A program made the position numbers and the translations under genes. 62,505 bases of DNA from Alcanivorax sp. DG881 (GTDB lineage: Bacteria; Pseudomonadota; Gammaproteobacteria; Pseudomonadales; Alcanivoracaceae). Location of the stretch: assembly GCF_000155615.1 (NCBI RefSeq), contig NZ_DS989915.1:3528145-3590649 (forward strand), in the 5' to 3' direction. Shown here in pieces: positions 1-8,983 of this stretch (position 1 is its first letter; every line of letters begins with the position of its first letter). The notes under the pieces were generated by a model, which ran no database searches, was not told the DNA's origin, and was given only the letters and a program-made list of their open reading frames with translations.

Positions 1-28
1 GCTGCTGTGCAACCGTGTTGCGTGGAGC

Positions 29-57
29 TTGTTGCGTGGTGCATCTCCCTGTATAAT
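29..57 (+). promoter_or_regulatory. Sigma70-type promoter of the rpsP operon
   Basis: A perfect -10 hexamer TATAAT lies at 52-57, with TTGTTG at 29-34 as a -35 box and a 17-base spacer. It precedes rpsP by about 120 bases, which leaves a GC-rich leader. It is the only strong promoter upstream of the four-gene ribosomal operon in view. Confidence 0.65.
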
Positions 58-177
58 TCGCGCCCTTCGCGGCCTCTCCGTGCTTTTCACGGGTGGCTTT
101 CAAGCGGATACGATGGTCTGGCTGTCTTTCCCGATAGTCCGGCCGGGAAACCGGATTGATAAAAAGGTACGTAAACC

Positions 178-426
178 ATGGTAGTTATTCGTCTCGCTCG
201 TGGCGGTTCCAAGAAGCGTCCGTTCTATAGCATCGTTGTTGCTGATAGCCGTTACTCACGTGATGGTCGTTTCATTGAGCAACTGGGTTTCTACAACCCC
301 ATCGCCCGTGGCGGTGAAATCCCTCTCAAGCTGAACCTGGAAAGCCTGGATGCCTGGGTTGCCAAGGGTGCACAGCTGTCTGACCGTGTTAAGACCCTCG
401 CCAAGCAGGCCCGTAAGGCAGCCTGA
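178..426 (+). CDS. rpsP: 30S ribosomal protein S16
   Basis: An 82-residue protein of the usual bS16 length. It starts [17 protein letters not shown], the family signature, and keeps the conserved YNP segment near residue 40. S16 binds 16S rRNA in the body of the 30S subunit and is needed for its assembly. It is the first gene of the rpsP-rimM-trmD-rplS operon. Its stop codon TGA shares an A with the rimM start (TGATG), so translation of the two is probably coupled. Base use is typical of a highly expressed gene. Confidence 0.97.
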   Translation: MVVIRLARGGSKKRPFYSIVVADSRYSRDGRFIEQLGFYNPIARGGEIPLKLNLESLDAWVAKGAQLSDRVKTLAKQARKAA

Positions 427-1013
427 TGGCAGAGCGAGGACAATCCTCTTCTGAAGAGGGCGCGTCCTCCAGGCTGGAGGTCGTCGGCCGCATCCTCGGG
501 GTGCACGGCGTCAAAGGGTGGGTAAAGGTGTATTCCCATACCGATCCGATGGACAACCTCCAGCAGTACCAGCCCTGGCACCTGAAACAGGGTGGCCCGC
601 ATTCAAGTGGTCAGCCCTCAGGTGGAGAGTGGAAACCGGTGAAAGTGACCGGATTCCGCCCTCAGGGGAAAGGCCTGATTGCGCAACTGGAAGGGATTAC
701 CGACCGGGAAGCGGCAGCGGCCCTGGTGGGGCAGGAGATCGGCGTACCCGCGGATTTGCTGCCACAATCCGGGCAGGGCGAGTACTACTGGCGTGACCTG
801 ATTGGCCTGCGGGTAAAACATGTGAATGGCATGGACCTGGGCAAGGTGACGCGAATGCTGGAAACCGGTGCCAACGACGTTGTCGTGGTTCGCGGTGACA
901 GCAATAGCCTGGATCGGCGTGAACGGCTGATTCCCTGGCTCCCGGATGACGTGATTACTGCCATCAGCCTTGCAGAAGGGCAGATGACAGTGGATTGGGA
1001 CCCGGATTTTTAA
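426..1013 (+). CDS. rimM: 16S rRNA processing/maturation factor RimM
   Basis: A 195-residue protein with the N-terminal RimM beta-barrel (VGRILGVHGVKGWVKV, about residues 20-35) and a C-terminal PRC-barrel (about 115-190, with YYWRDLIGLRV and LIPWLPDDV). RimM binds ribosomal protein S19 and helps mature the 16S 3' domain in the cytoplasm. The N-terminus has an extra 16 or so Ser/Glu-rich residues, so an internal start is possible. However, the ATG overlapping the rpsP stop gives classic translational coupling. trmD follows with no gap. Confidence 0.95.
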   Translation: MAERGQSSSEEGASSRLEVVGRILGVHGVKGWVKVYSHTDPMDNLQQYQPWHLKQGGPHSSGQPSGGEWKPVKVTGFRPQGKGLIAQLEGITDREAAAALVGQEIGVPADLLPQSGQGEYYWRDLIGLRVKHVNGMDLGKVTRMLETGANDVVVVRGDSNSLDRRERLIPWLPDDVITAISLAEGQMTVDWDPDF

Positions 1014-1811
1014 ATGATGGCGACGAAGCCTCCGTTTGCCGTCACTCTGGTAACACTGTTTCCGGAGATGGCGCAGGCGATTACTGACTTCGGCGTGACC
1101 CGGCGGGCCGTGGAAAACGGCCAGCTGCAGGTGGAAACGGTGAATCCTCGGGATTTCACTGAAGACCGCCACCGCACCGTGGACGATCGCCCTTTTGGTG
1201 GCGGCCCCGGCATGGTGATGAAAGTGGAGCCCTTGGCGAAAGCCCTGCAGGCTGCACGCACTGCCAACCCGGCAGCGAAAGTGGTTTATCTGTCCCCGCA
1301 AGGGCAGCCGCTGACCCAGGCCAAGGCCGCGGCGTTGGCGGAGCAGCCCGGCCTGATCTTGTTGGCGGGGCGTTACGAGGGCGTAGACGAGCGGTTGCTT
1401 GATGCCGAGGTGGATGAGCAGATATCCATCGGCGACTACGTGCTAAGCGGCGGCGAACTGCCGGCGTTGGTGCTGATCGATGCGGTCAGCCGATTGATTC
1501 CCGGAGTGCTGGGTCACCAGGATTCCGCCGAGCAGGATTCTTTTTCGGGTGAATTCGAAAACCTGCTCGATTGCCCGCATTACACCCGCCCGGAGGTGTA
1601 TGGCGAGCAGGCAGTGCCACCGGTACTGCTCAGTGGCAATCACGCGCTGATTCGCCGCTGGCGCCTTAAGCAGGCGTTGGGACGGACTTGGAAACAGCGT
1701 CCGGACCTGCTGGAGGCCCGCCGGGCGCGGGGCTTGAGCAATGAAGAGCAACAACTGCTGGACGAATACATCGCCGAGCAGTCGTCGCGTACAGCAAAAA
1801 ACTCTGATTAG
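1014..1811 (+). CDS. trmD: tRNA (guanine(37)-N1)-methyltransferase
   Basis: A 265-residue SPOUT-class enzyme that methylates G37 next to the anticodon of tRNAs reading CNN codons, preventing frameshifts. Family signatures are visible: the N-terminal [16 protein letters not shown] (about residues 62-70), [13 protein letters not shown] (about 115-127) and [16 protein letters not shown] (about 142-157), which forms the trefoil knot that binds S-adenosylmethionine. The start ATG abuts the rimM stop. A second ATG is the next codon, so the true start may be one codon later. Length matches the family. Confidence 0.97.
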   Translation: MMATKPPFAVTLVTLFPEMAQAITDFGVTRRAVENGQLQVETVNPRDFTEDRHRTVDDRPFGGGPGMVMKVEPLAKALQAARTANPAAKVVYLSPQGQPLTQAKAAALAEQPGLILLAGRYEGVDERLLDAEVDEQISIGDYVLSGGELPALVLIDAVSRLIPGVLGHQDSAEQDSFSGEFENLLDCPHYTRPEVYGEQAVPPVLLSGNHALIRRWRLKQALGRTWKQRPDLLEARRARGLSNEEQQLLDEYIAEQSSRTAKNSD

Positions 1812-1821
1812 GAGCACTGCC

Positions 1822-2178
1822 ATGAGTGGCAAGAACCTTATTATCCAGGGCATCGAAAATGCCCAGCTGAAAACCGAAGTACCGGAATTCGGCGCCGGTG
1901 ACACCGTTACCGTGCAAGTGAAAGTAAAGGAAGGTACCCGTGAGCGTCTGCAGGCGTTCCAGGGTGTGGTTATCGCTCGTCGTAACCGTGGCCTGAACTC
2001 TGCATTTACCGTGCGCAAGATCTCTCACGGTGTGGGCGTTGAGCGTGTATTCCAGCTGCATAGCCCGCTGATCGATTCCATCCAGGTGAACCGTCGTGGT
2101 GATGTGAGCCGCGCCAAGCTTTACTACCTGCGTGATCGCTCTGGTAAGTCCGCACGGATCAAAGAAAAAATCCGGTAG
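1822..2178 (+). CDS. rplS: 50S ribosomal protein L19
   Basis: A 118-residue bL19 protein, located at the 30S-50S interface. The start at 1822 ([12 protein letters not shown]) is preceded by TTAGGAGC, a good ribosome binding site 11 bases after the trmD stop. A longer reading from 1741 would only add trmD-overlapping residues absent from the family. Signatures are [16 protein letters not shown] and the C-terminal [19 protein letters not shown]. It is the last gene of the operon and is followed by a strong terminator at 2266-2310. Confidence 0.97.
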   Translation: MSGKNLIIQGIENAQLKTEVPEFGAGDTVTVQVKVKEGTRERLQAFQGVVIARRNRGLNSAFTVRKISHGVGVERVFQLHSPLIDSIQVNRRGDVSRAKLYYLRDRSGKSARIKEKIR

Positions 2179-2265
2179 ATTGCGGATTCCTTCTACCGCG
2201 AGCGAATGTTGGTTTAGCCTTTGCTGTAGGGCATGCGAAATCAACCTCTGGCCCGGTAGATTGCT

Positions 2266-2310
2266 CCAACAAAAAAGCCGCTTCCCGGAAGGAAGCGGCT
2301 TTTTTGTTGG
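2266..2310 (+). terminator. Rho-independent terminator of the rpsP operon
   Basis: A perfect 20-base inverted repeat: CCAACAAAAAAGCCGCTTCC pairs with its complement after a 5-base CGGAA loop. The downstream arm supplies the T tract. The A tract on the upstream side could make it work in both directions. Confidence 0.93.
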
Positions 2311-2342
2311 TCGCTCTGCGGCTGCCTCACGCAAGACGCAAG
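2311..2342 (+). repeat. Terminator-adjacent dispersed repeat, divergent copy
   Basis: TCGCTCTGCGGCTGCCTCACGC follows the terminator T tract directly. The same word (GCCGCTCTGCGGCCGCTGCACGC) recurs in the same orientation just after other terminators at 46791, 58629 and, on the minus strand, 34803. This is the most diverged copy. Confidence 0.45.
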
Positions 2343-2370
2343 ACAAACCTGCAACGTCTTCCGCTGCGTT

Positions 2371-2422
2371 GTAGGTCGGAAATGGGCGTGAGCCCATCTC
2401 CGACAGGGTATTTCCGCCCTAC
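2371..2422. repeat. REP/REPIN-like palindromic element
   Basis: The core hairpin is GTCGGAaATGGGC (2375-2387), GTGA loop, GCCCATcTCCGAC (2392-2404). A second small hairpin AGGG...CCCT follows at 2405-2420. The whole element is bracketed by GTAGG (2371-2375) and CCTAC (2418-2422). It lies in the convergent gap between rplS and glsB. The GTAGGTCGGA start matches the complement of the element at 21685-21717. Confidence 0.6.
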
Positions 2423-2446
2423 GGTTCCATCATTGGCATCAGGCTT

Positions 2447-2701
2447 CTAGCCTTTCTTTACCATCCGGTACAGGGCCAGCAGCACCAGCGCGCCGACGAT
2501 GGCGGTGATGAAGCTGCCCAGACTGAAGCCGCTGACGGAACCGCCCAGGCCGGTAATGGAGCCCAGCCAGCCACCGACCACGGCACCAGCGATACCGATC
2601 AGCGTAGTAACAATAAAGCCGCCCGGGTCCTTCCCCGGCATAATCCATTTAGCGATGATGCCGGCGATCAGGCCGAATACAATCCAGGATAAAATTCCCA
2701 C
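2447..2701 (-). CDS. GlsB/YeaQ/YmgE-type stress-response membrane protein
   Basis: An 84-residue, very hydrophobic protein with three predicted membrane segments (about 3-20, 30-50 and 58-78) separated by glycine-rich turns. The segment GLIAGIIAKWIMPGKDPGG is the hallmark of the transglycosylase-associated (Tag/GlsB) family. It starts with GTG at 2701 behind GGAGAGGA. Family members are induced by envelope, acid or stationary-phase stress, but their biochemical function is not established. It stands alone, convergent with the rplS operon. Confidence 0.85.
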   Translation of the reverse strand: MGILSWIVFGLIAGIIAKWIMPGKDPGGFIVTTLIGIAGAVVGGWLGSITGLGGSVSGFSLGSFITAIVGALVLLALYRMVKKG

Positions 2702-2887
2702 GATTCCTCTCCTTGGTGACGATTTCTTGAAATTTTGCTGGTCTCCATTGTTGCCCTAAATCGCGGTGTTTGTCGTTAATGACGTCGGCGCTATGCGTAA
2801 TATTTGGTAAAAGAGCCGCAGGGGCGGAAAGGCGTTGGTGCTGGGTAACTCATTGTTTTTTCTCTTTGAATAAGGCTTCATGGCGTA

Positions 2888-3826
2888 ATGGGAACGGAAA
2901 CGGACGGGCAACCAACGGATGCGCATGGTCGGCTGATTGATAGCTGGCTGGACCAGCAGTGGCTGGAGAAAGGCCTGAGTGAGCACAGCCTGTCCAATTA
3001 TCGTCGGGACATTAGCCAGCTCGCTGTCTGGTTGCAGCATCAACAGGCGACTTTGCTGGCCTGCGAGCGGTATCAATTGCTGGAGTTCCTTGCCGCCCGC
3101 CACCAGCAAGGCCTCAGTGCACGCTCCGTTGCCCGGCAGCTGTCGGCGGTGAAAAGCTTTTACCGCTGGCTCAAGCGGGAAGGCCGCATTGCGGAGGATC
3201 CGGCACTGCTGATCGAGCGACCCAAGCTGGGCAGGCCGTTGCCAAAGACCTTGAGCGAAGCGGATGTGGAAGCCCTGCTGGCGGCGCCGGACCTGTCCAC
3301 GCCGCTGGGCCTGCGTGACCGTGCCATGCTGGAGGTGCTCTATGCCACGGGCCTGCGGGTGACGGAACTGGTGACATTGACCCAGAGCCAGATCAATCCG
3401 CGCCAGGGGCTGATCCGGGTGATCGGCAAAGGCGACAAGGAGCGGCTGGTGCCGCTGGGGGAAGAGGCGCTGCACTGGCTGGCTCGTTATGCGCAGGAGG
3501 GTCGCCCCCAGTTGCTGGCCGCGGATCAGCAGGGTGGCAATCAGGAGCTGCTCTTTCCCAGCCGCCGTGGCACCTGTATGACACGGCAAACATTCTGGCA
3601 TCGAATCAAGCAGTTGGCAGTGGTCGCGGGGGTGCAAAAAAAGCTCTCTCCCCATACACTGCGGCATGCATTTGCCACGCACCTGTTGAATCACGGCGCG
3701 GATTTGCGGGTGGTACAGCTGCTGCTGGGGCACTCGGATCTGTCGACGACCCAGATCTACACCCATGTGGCACAACAGCGGTTACAAGACGTCTACCAGA
3801 AACATCACCCCCGATCGGGAACCTGA
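2888..3826 (+). CDS. xerD: Site-specific tyrosine recombinase XerD
   Basis: A 312-residue tyrosine recombinase that with XerC resolves chromosome dimers at dif. It has an N-terminal SAM-like core-binding domain (about 12-105) and a C-terminal catalytic domain with all six active residues: R157 (ATGLRVTEL), K181 (GKGDKE), H256 and R259 (HTLRHAF), H282 (LGHSD) and nucleophile Y291 (IYTHV). The dsbC neighbour downstream is the conserved gammaproteobacterial context and argues for XerD over a mobile-element integrase. The ATG lacks a close Shine-Dalgarno site, so the start is uncertain by some codons. Confidence 0.93.
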   Translation: MGTETDGQPTDAHGRLIDSWLDQQWLEKGLSEHSLSNYRRDISQLAVWLQHQQATLLACERYQLLEFLAARHQQGLSARSVARQLSAVKSFYRWLKREGRIAEDPALLIERPKLGRPLPKTLSEADVEALLAAPDLSTPLGLRDRAMLEVLYATGLRVTELVTLTQSQINPRQGLIRVIGKGDKERLVPLGEEALHWLARYAQEGRPQLLAADQQGGNQELLFPSRRGTCMTRQTFWHRIKQLAVVAGVQKKLSPHTLRHAFATHLLNHGADLRVVQLLLGHSDLSTTQIYTHVAQQRLQDVYQKHHPRSGT

Positions 3827-3871
3827 GCCAGCTGGCGGGTTCTCACAGGTAAGAGAAGGAGTAACGACACA

Positions 3872-4615
3872 ATGAAAAAGGTTTTGCTGTTTGTATTGTT
3901 GGGGCTGATGACCGCATGTGGCGCCAGTTCTGAAACCGCCAAGGGTAACGCCGAGATCGATGGTGAACAGGCGAAAGCGGCTTTCGAGAAAGCTTTTCCT
4001 GCTGTTGAAGTCAGTGATGTGCGTGCTGCGCCCATGGCGGGCATGCTGGCGCTGGAAGTAAACGGGAGTGAAACCGTTTACATGAGCGAAGACGGCCGTT
4101 TTATCATGATCGGCAAGTTGCTTGAGCTGAAAGACGGAGAGGTGGTCAATCCGGCGGAGCAGCGCCTGGAAAAGGTTCGCGCTGAAGGTATCAAGGAGCT
4201 GAACAAGGACGACATGATCACTTACGCCGCTGAAGACGAGAAAGTGGAAGTGTACGTGTTCACCGACATTACCTGCGGGTATTGCCGCAAACTGCATCGC
4301 CATATCGACGAATACATGGCGTCCGGCGTGACGGTCCACTACCTGGCCTTCCCCCGCGGTGGCCCGACCACCAAGGCGGCGGCTTCCATGCGTCATATCT
4401 GGTGTGCGCAAGACCGCCAGCAGGCGCTGTCGGATGCCAAACTCAATGACAAGATCAACAATGCAGAGCTGGGCGAGTGCGCCAAGCCGGTTGATGAGCA
4501 ATATGAGCTGGGCCTCACATTCGGGGTTCGCGGTACACCGGCGATCTACACCACCGAAGGCAAGCAGCTGGGCGGCTATCTGACCCCGGAAGATATGCTC
4601 AAGCGGCTGGACTGA
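3872..4615 (+). CDS. dsbC: Periplasmic disulfide isomerase DsbC
   Basis: A 247-residue thiol:disulfide interchange protein with an N-terminal dimerisation domain (about 25-85) and a thioredoxin-fold catalytic domain carrying CGYC (C135, C138), the DsbC active site, plus a cis-Pro in RGTPAIYT. It reshuffles wrong disulfides in the periplasm and would be kept reduced by DsbD. The N-terminus ends LGLMTAC, so C16 could be a lipoprotein cysteine, whereas most DsbC proteins are soluble. It lies 45 bases downstream of xerD with GAAGGAG before the ATG. Confidence 0.93.
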   Translation: MKKVLLFVLLGLMTACGASSETAKGNAEIDGEQAKAAFEKAFPAVEVSDVRAAPMAGMLALEVNGSETVYMSEDGRFIMIGKLLELKDGEVVNPAEQRLEKVRAEGIKELNKDDMITYAAEDEKVEVYVFTDITCGYCRKLHRHIDEYMASGVTVHYLAFPRGGPTTKAAASMRHIWCAQDRQQALSDAKLNDKINNAELGECAKPVDEQYELGLTFGVRGTPAIYTTEGKQLGGYLTPEDMLKRLD

Positions 4616-4736
4616 TTCGCCTGTATCCCCCGTATTACGGCGCTTTGCTGCCGTAAACACGGTGCCGGCACATTGACGACGCGGGGTTGCGCCGTTAATG
4701 TGTCGGCCTTCTTTTACTCCCACCCAAGGTGCTGTC

Positions 4737-5927
4737 GTGGAAACCGATTTCCAGCGAATCCGTCGTTTGCCTCCCTATGTCTTCAATATTGTTGGAGAGA
4801 TGAAGGCGGCAGCGCGAGCGCGGGGTGAGGATATTATCGATTTCAGCATGGGCAATCCGGATCAGCCCACGCCAAAGCATATTGTCGATAAGCTGACAGA
4901 AACCGCCCAGCGGGGCGATACCCACCGTTATTCGCAGTCCCGGGGGATCCCTCGCTTGCGCAAGGCCATGACGGACTGGTACCAGCGTCGTTATGACGTG
5001 GAGCTGGACCCGGAATCCGAGGCCATTGTCACCATTGGTTCCAAGGAAGGCCTGGCGCATCTGGCACTGGCTACCATGGGCCCCGGGGACACCGTGCTGG
5101 TGCCGAACCCCAGCTACCCGATTCACCCCTATGGGTTCGTGATTTCCAATGCGGATATCCGCCACGTACCCATGGTGAAGGGCGTGGATTTCTTTGTGGA
5201 GCTGGAACGGGCGATCAAGGAATCCTGGCCGAAGCCGAAAATGCTGGTGCTGAATTTCCCCGGTAACCCCACGGCTCAGTGTGTGGAGCTGGATTTCTTC
5301 GAGAAAGTGGTGGCCATTGCCCGTGAGCACCAGATCTGGGTGGTGCACGATATCGCCTACGCGGACATCGTTTTCGATGGCTACAAGGCCCCCTCCATTT
5401 TGCAGGTGGAAGGCGCCAAGGATGTGGCGGTGGAGTTCTTTTCCCTGTCCAAGAGCTACAACATGCCCGGGTGGCGGGTGGGCTTCTGCTGCGGCAATAA
5501 AGAGCTGATCCACGCCTTGGCACGCATCAAGTCATACATGGATTACGGCACCTTTACCCCGATTCAGGTGGCGGCCATTGCCGCGCTGGAAGGGGACCAG
5601 AGTTGCGTTGCCGAAATCTGCGAAATGTATCGCCAGCGCCGGGATGTGCTGGTGGAAGGGCTGGGCGACATTGGCTGGCCGGTGGAAAAACCCCGTGCCA
5701 CCATGTTTGTCTGGGCCGAAATCCCCGAACCCTATCGGGCCATGGGCTCGCTGGAGTTTTCCAAGAAGCTGCTCACCGAAGCGGGTGTAGCAGTGTCGCC
5801 GGGCATTGGTTTTGGCGACTACGGTGACGATCATGTGCGTTTTGCGCTGATCGAGAACGAACAACGTACCCGGCAGGCCATGCGCGGCATCAAGAAGATG
5901 TTCCGTCAGGATGGGCTGCTGGGCTAA
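4737..5927 (+). CDS. alaC: Alanine-forming aminotransferase (AlaC/YfdZ type)
   Basis: A 396-residue class I PLP aminotransferase. The GTG at 4737 is chosen because AAGG sits 7 bases upstream and the protein then begins [16 protein letters not shown], as in AlaC relatives. The ATG 39 bases upstream lacks family similarity. PLP-binding lysine K239 lies in [15 protein letters not shown], and NFPGNPTA (about 173-180) is the substrate-loop Asn motif. Expected reaction: glutamate plus pyruvate to alanine. The hom gene downstream is the usual neighbour in Pseudomonas-like genomes. Exact substrate is inferred from family. Confidence 0.88.
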   Translation: METDFQRIRRLPPYVFNIVGEMKAAARARGEDIIDFSMGNPDQPTPKHIVDKLTETAQRGDTHRYSQSRGIPRLRKAMTDWYQRRYDVELDPESEAIVTIGSKEGLAHLALATMGPGDTVLVPNPSYPIHPYGFVISNADIRHVPMVKGVDFFVELERAIKESWPKPKMLVLNFPGNPTAQCVELDFFEKVVAIAREHQIWVVHDIAYADIVFDGYKAPSILQVEGAKDVAVEFFSLSKSYNMPGWRVGFCCGNKELIHALARIKSYMDYGTFTPIQVAAIAALEGDQSCVAEICEMYRQRRDVLVEGLGDIGWPVEKPRATMFVWAEIPEPYRAMGSLEFSKKLLTEAGVAVSPGIGFGDYGDDHVRFALIENEQRTRQAMRGIKKMFRQDGLLG

Positions 5928-5970
5928 CAGGCTGCGCCTTGTGCGCCCCTGCATAAAGAGAGGAAATGAC

Positions 5971-7272
5971 GTGAAGTCGGTGAAGGTGGGTATTGCTGGT
6001 CTGGGCACGGTGGGTTCAGGCACCGTGAATGTACTGAAGCGTAACGCGCGGGATATTGCTCGCCGCGTGGGGTGTCCGATTGAAATTACCCATATCGGTG
6101 CCCGCCGCGACAATGCGGCCTGTGATACCCGTGATATTCGTCTTTCCCGCGATATTTTTGCAGTGGCGACAGACCCGGATATCGACATTCTGGTAGAGCT
6201 CATTGGCGGCATTGAGACCGCCCGTGAGTTGGTGCTTACCGCCATCAAGAACGGCAAGCACGTGGTCACCGCCAACAAGGCGTTGATCGCCGAGCACGGC
6301 AACGAAATCTTCCAGGCCGCCCAGGATAATGGCGTGGACGTGGCGTTCGAAGCTTCTGTGGCCGGCGGGATTCCGATCCTCAAGTCACTGGGTGAAGGCC
6401 TGGCCGCGAACCATGTGAACTGGCTGGCGGGCATTATCAATGGCACCGGCAACTTCATCCTCACCGAAATGGAAGAGGGTGGCCGGGCCTTTGATGACGT
6501 GCTGGCAGAAGCGCAAGCGCTGGGTTACGCGGAAGCGGACCCCACCTTCGACGTAGAAGGTATTGATGCAGCCCACAAGCTGACGATTCTGGCTTCCATT
6601 GCATTCGGTATTCCGCTGCAGTTTTCCAAGGTTTACACCGAGGGGATCAGCCGGATTACCACCGAAGACGTGGCCAGCGCCGCGCATTTCGGTTACCGCA
6701 TCAAACACCTGGGGATTGCCAAGGACACCGGTAACGGCATCGAGCTGCGTGTGCACCCGACCCTGATTCCCAAGGAAACCATGCTGTCTGCCGTGAATGG
6801 CGTGATGAACGCCATCATGATCGATGGCGATGCGGTGGGGCCGACCCTGTTCTACGGCGCCGGCGCCGGTGCCGAGCCGACGGCTTCCGCTGTCGTGGCT
6901 GACATCATCGAGCTGGGCCGCGCACTGACCGTGGACCACGACGAGCGTGTACCGTATCTGGGCTTCCACACCGACCAGATGTCCGATGAGCCGATTCTGA
7001 CCATCGATGACGTGTCCTGCAGCTTCTACCTGCGCCTGCACGTGCAGGACAAGACCGGCGTGCTGGCCGACGTGACTCGCATCCTCAGTGATAACAATGT
7101 CAGCATTGATGCACTGGTACAGCGTGAAGTGGACCAGGGCCTGGTGCCTATCGTGATGATGACTCACGTGGTGCGCGAAGGGGACATGAGCGCAGCCCTG
7201 GCCAAGATCGGTGCCCTTGAAGCCGTGAATAGCGATATAATGCGTATCAGGGTAGAGACGCTGGACGCTTGA
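5971..7272 (+). CDS. hom: Homoserine dehydrogenase
   Basis: A 433-residue enzyme reducing aspartate semialdehyde to homoserine. The GTG at 5971 follows AAAGAGAGG and starts with the Rossmann motif VGIAGLGTVGSGTV. Other motifs are HVVTANKALIAEHG (about 85-98) and NGTGNFILTEM (about 155-165, substrate binding). The C-terminal ACT domain (about 350-425, HVQDKTGVLADVTRILSDNN) points to feedback control by threonine. It is monofunctional, with no aspartokinase fused. thrC follows after a 167-base gap containing repeats, so the pathway genes may still be co-transcribed. Confidence 0.96.
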   Translation: MKSVKVGIAGLGTVGSGTVNVLKRNARDIARRVGCPIEITHIGARRDNAACDTRDIRLSRDIFAVATDPDIDILVELIGGIETARELVLTAIKNGKHVVTANKALIAEHGNEIFQAAQDNGVDVAFEASVAGGIPILKSLGEGLAANHVNWLAGIINGTGNFILTEMEEGGRAFDDVLAEAQALGYAEADPTFDVEGIDAAHKLTILASIAFGIPLQFSKVYTEGISRITTEDVASAAHFGYRIKHLGIAKDTGNGIELRVHPTLIPKETMLSAVNGVMNAIMIDGDAVGPTLFYGAGAGAEPTASAVVADIIELGRALTVDHDERVPYLGFHTDQMSDEPILTIDDVSCSFYLRLHVQDKTGVLADVTRILSDNNVSIDALVQREVDQGLVPIVMMTHVVREGDMSAALAKIGALEAVNSDIMRIRVETLDA

Positions 7273-7278
7273 TTAAAC

Positions 7279-7360
7279 GCCGGAAGCCAGACGCCGGAGG
7301 CCAGACGCGTTAGAATCCACCCAAGGTTCACCGTCAGGCGTTTGGCTTCCGGCGTCGGGC
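7279..7360. repeat. GCCGGAAGCCAGACGC direct and inverted repeat
   Basis: Between hom and thrC, CGCCGGAAGCCAGACGC is followed by the near-copy GCCGGAGGCCAGACGC, then by the inverted copy GCGTTTGGCTTCCGGCGTC (about 7337-7355). The RNA could fold into a long hairpin, but no T tract follows. Related words occur at 11331-11365 and 55288-55300. Confidence 0.7.
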
Positions 7361-7439
7361 AGTCTGGCAAGAACCCCTGATTTTTGAGAACCGCAGAGCC
7401 TAGCTTAGAGGCTTTACACTAGCAGCAGAGACCAAAACC

Positions 7440-8522
7440 ATGCCTTTTCGTGACCGTTACACCGGCCTGATCAACCGTTACCGTGACCACCTGCCGGTGA
7501 ATGATGACACGCCGATCATCAGCCTGGGCGAGGGGAATACCCCGTTGATTCGCTTGAAGAATATCCCCAAGCTGCTGGGCAAGGACGTAGATATCTACGT
7601 CAAATACGAAGGCCTTAATCCCACCGGTTCCTTCAAGGACCGGGGCATGACCATGGCGGTGACCAAGGCCGTGGAAGAAGGCAGCAATGCCATCATCTGT
7701 GCCTCCACCGGCAACACGTCTGCGGCCGCTGCTGCCTATGCCGCCCGTGCCGGGATTACCGCTTTTGTACTGATTCCGGAAGGCAAAATTGCCATGGGCA
7801 AGCTGGCCCAGGCAATGATGTACGGTGCCGTAATCATGCAGATCCGTGGCAATTTCGACCAAGGCATGGAACTGGTGAAACAGGTGGCCGAGAAGGCACC
7901 GGTGACCATCGTGAACTCGGTTAACCCGTACCGTCTGCAGGGGCAGAAGTCTGCTGCTTTCGAAATCGTCGAAGAGCTGGGCCGCGCCCCGGATTACCAC
8001 TGCCTGCCGGTGGGCAATGCCGGTAATATCACCGCGCACTGGATGGGTTACAGCGAATACCACAAGTCTGGCATCGTCAATGCCGCCCCGAAAATGGTGG
8101 GTTACCAGGCCGAAGGTGCCGCGCCGTTCATGCGTGGCGAGCGAGTGAGCGATCCGGAAACCGTGGCAACGGCCATTCGTATCGGCAACCCGCAGTCCTG
8201 GGACAAGGCCTGGAAACTGCAGGAAGAATCCAAAGGCTGGTTCGACGAGCTTAGCGATCACGAAATCCTGACAGCACAGAAATTGTTGGCCGAGAAAGAA
8301 GGGATCTTCTGTGAACCCGCCTCTGCGGCCTCCATCGGTGGCGCCATGCGCGACATCAAGGCCGGCAAGATTCCGGAAGGCTCTACCATCGTCTGCACCT
8401 TGACGGGTAACGGCCTGAAAGACCCGGATACCGCCATTGCCCAGTGCCAGGATAGCCGCATGGTCACCATCGATGCGGATCTGGATGCGGTGAAAGGCGC
8501 GATCCTGTCCAACATGTCCTGA
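7440..8522 (+). CDS. thrC: Threonine synthase
   Basis: A 360-residue fold-type II PLP enzyme converting O-phosphohomoserine to threonine. K66 in NPTGSFKDRGM is the PLP Schiff-base lysine, and GNAGNI (about 198-203) is the phosphate-binding glycine loop. The short length matches the compact bacterial/plant-like class rather than the 430-residue E. coli ThrC class. It starts with MPFRDRYTGLINRYRDHLPV, typical of pseudomonad-type enzymes. It ends in a strong terminator, closing the hom-thrC transcription unit. Confidence 0.95.
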   Translation: MPFRDRYTGLINRYRDHLPVNDDTPIISLGEGNTPLIRLKNIPKLLGKDVDIYVKYEGLNPTGSFKDRGMTMAVTKAVEEGSNAIICASTGNTSAAAAAYAARAGITAFVLIPEGKIAMGKLAQAMMYGAVIMQIRGNFDQGMELVKQVAEKAPVTIVNSVNPYRLQGQKSAAFEIVEELGRAPDYHCLPVGNAGNITAHWMGYSEYHKSGIVNAAPKMVGYQAEGAAPFMRGERVSDPETVATAIRIGNPQSWDKAWKLQEESKGWFDELSDHEILTAQKLLAEKEGIFCEPASAASIGGAMRDIKAGKIPEGSTIVCTLTGNGLKDPDTAIAQCQDSRMVTIDADLDAVKGAILSNMS

Positions 8523-8536
8523 TCGCTTCAGGCGTA

Positions 8537-8570
8537 ATAAAAAAACGGAGCCTTCGGCTCCGTTTTTTTA
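8537..8570 (+). terminator. Rho-independent terminator after thrC
   Basis: ACGGAGCC and GGCTCCGT enclose a 3-base TTC loop at 8545-8563. An A tract precedes the stem and seven T residues follow it. Confidence 0.93.
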
Positions 8571-8774
8571 TAGTTATCTCTGCCGCTGGTGCCTGCAGGG
8601 GTGCGCGGGGAAAAGGCAGGCATCGTCACGATGTGCTACCATGCGCGCTCTTTTGTGGCGAAAGGAACGACGACCCGGTGTCGAGATTACTGAAACCACC
8701 TACGTGTAACACCTCCTCTCTGGGCTGACTGCGCCCATGCCTTGGCTGGATTCTTCCCGGCCAACCCCTGACTG

Positions 8775-8894
8775 ATGTCTTGCTCTCTGCTGATCCGAAC
8801 TTTGTGCGTGCTGGTGCATAGCCACAGAGAGGTATTTGACATTGGTCGACCACTATTTAGTCTGTTTAAAGACGACAAAGAAGGGAGAGACTGA
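8775..8894 (+). CDS. Possible 39-residue leader peptide
   Basis: The frame runs from an ATG at 8775 to a TGA at 8892-8894 and encodes MSCSLLIRTLCVLVHSHREV and onward, ending FSLFKDDKEGRD. It has a hydrophobic, Cys/Leu-rich start and a charged tail. There is no good ribosome binding site before the ATG. Its stop overlaps the start of the next small frame as TGATG. It may be translated only as part of a regulatory leader, or not at all. No function can be assigned. Confidence 0.22.
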   Translation: MSCSLLIRTLCVLVHSHREVFDIGRPLFSLFKDDKEGRD

Positions 8895-8983
8895 TGAAAG
8901 CATCGTTATTGGCGACGCCAAACGTTACCGGGGCCCCGTATGGCTCCCTTGTCCAAGGGATTGCAGCGCATTTGTATTGTTGA
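8894..8983 (+). CDS. Possible 29-residue leader peptide
   Basis: The frame encodes MKASLLATPNVTGAPYGSLV followed by QGIAAHLYC. It has the best ribosome binding site in the region (GAAGGGAGAGACTG before ATG), and its ATG overlaps the upstream stop. The CCCTTGTCCAAGGG hairpin lies inside it, as in leader peptides whose translation controls RNA folding. It is too short for homology by eye. Leader function is inference from position ahead of the BCCT gene. Confidence 0.3.
   Translation: MKASLLATPNVTGAPYGSLVQGIAAHLYC

Noticed and set aside
2888-3826. Integrase of an island or phage
   Set aside because: The xerD-dsbC pair is a conserved chromosomal context and no phage genes or attachment repeats are nearby.
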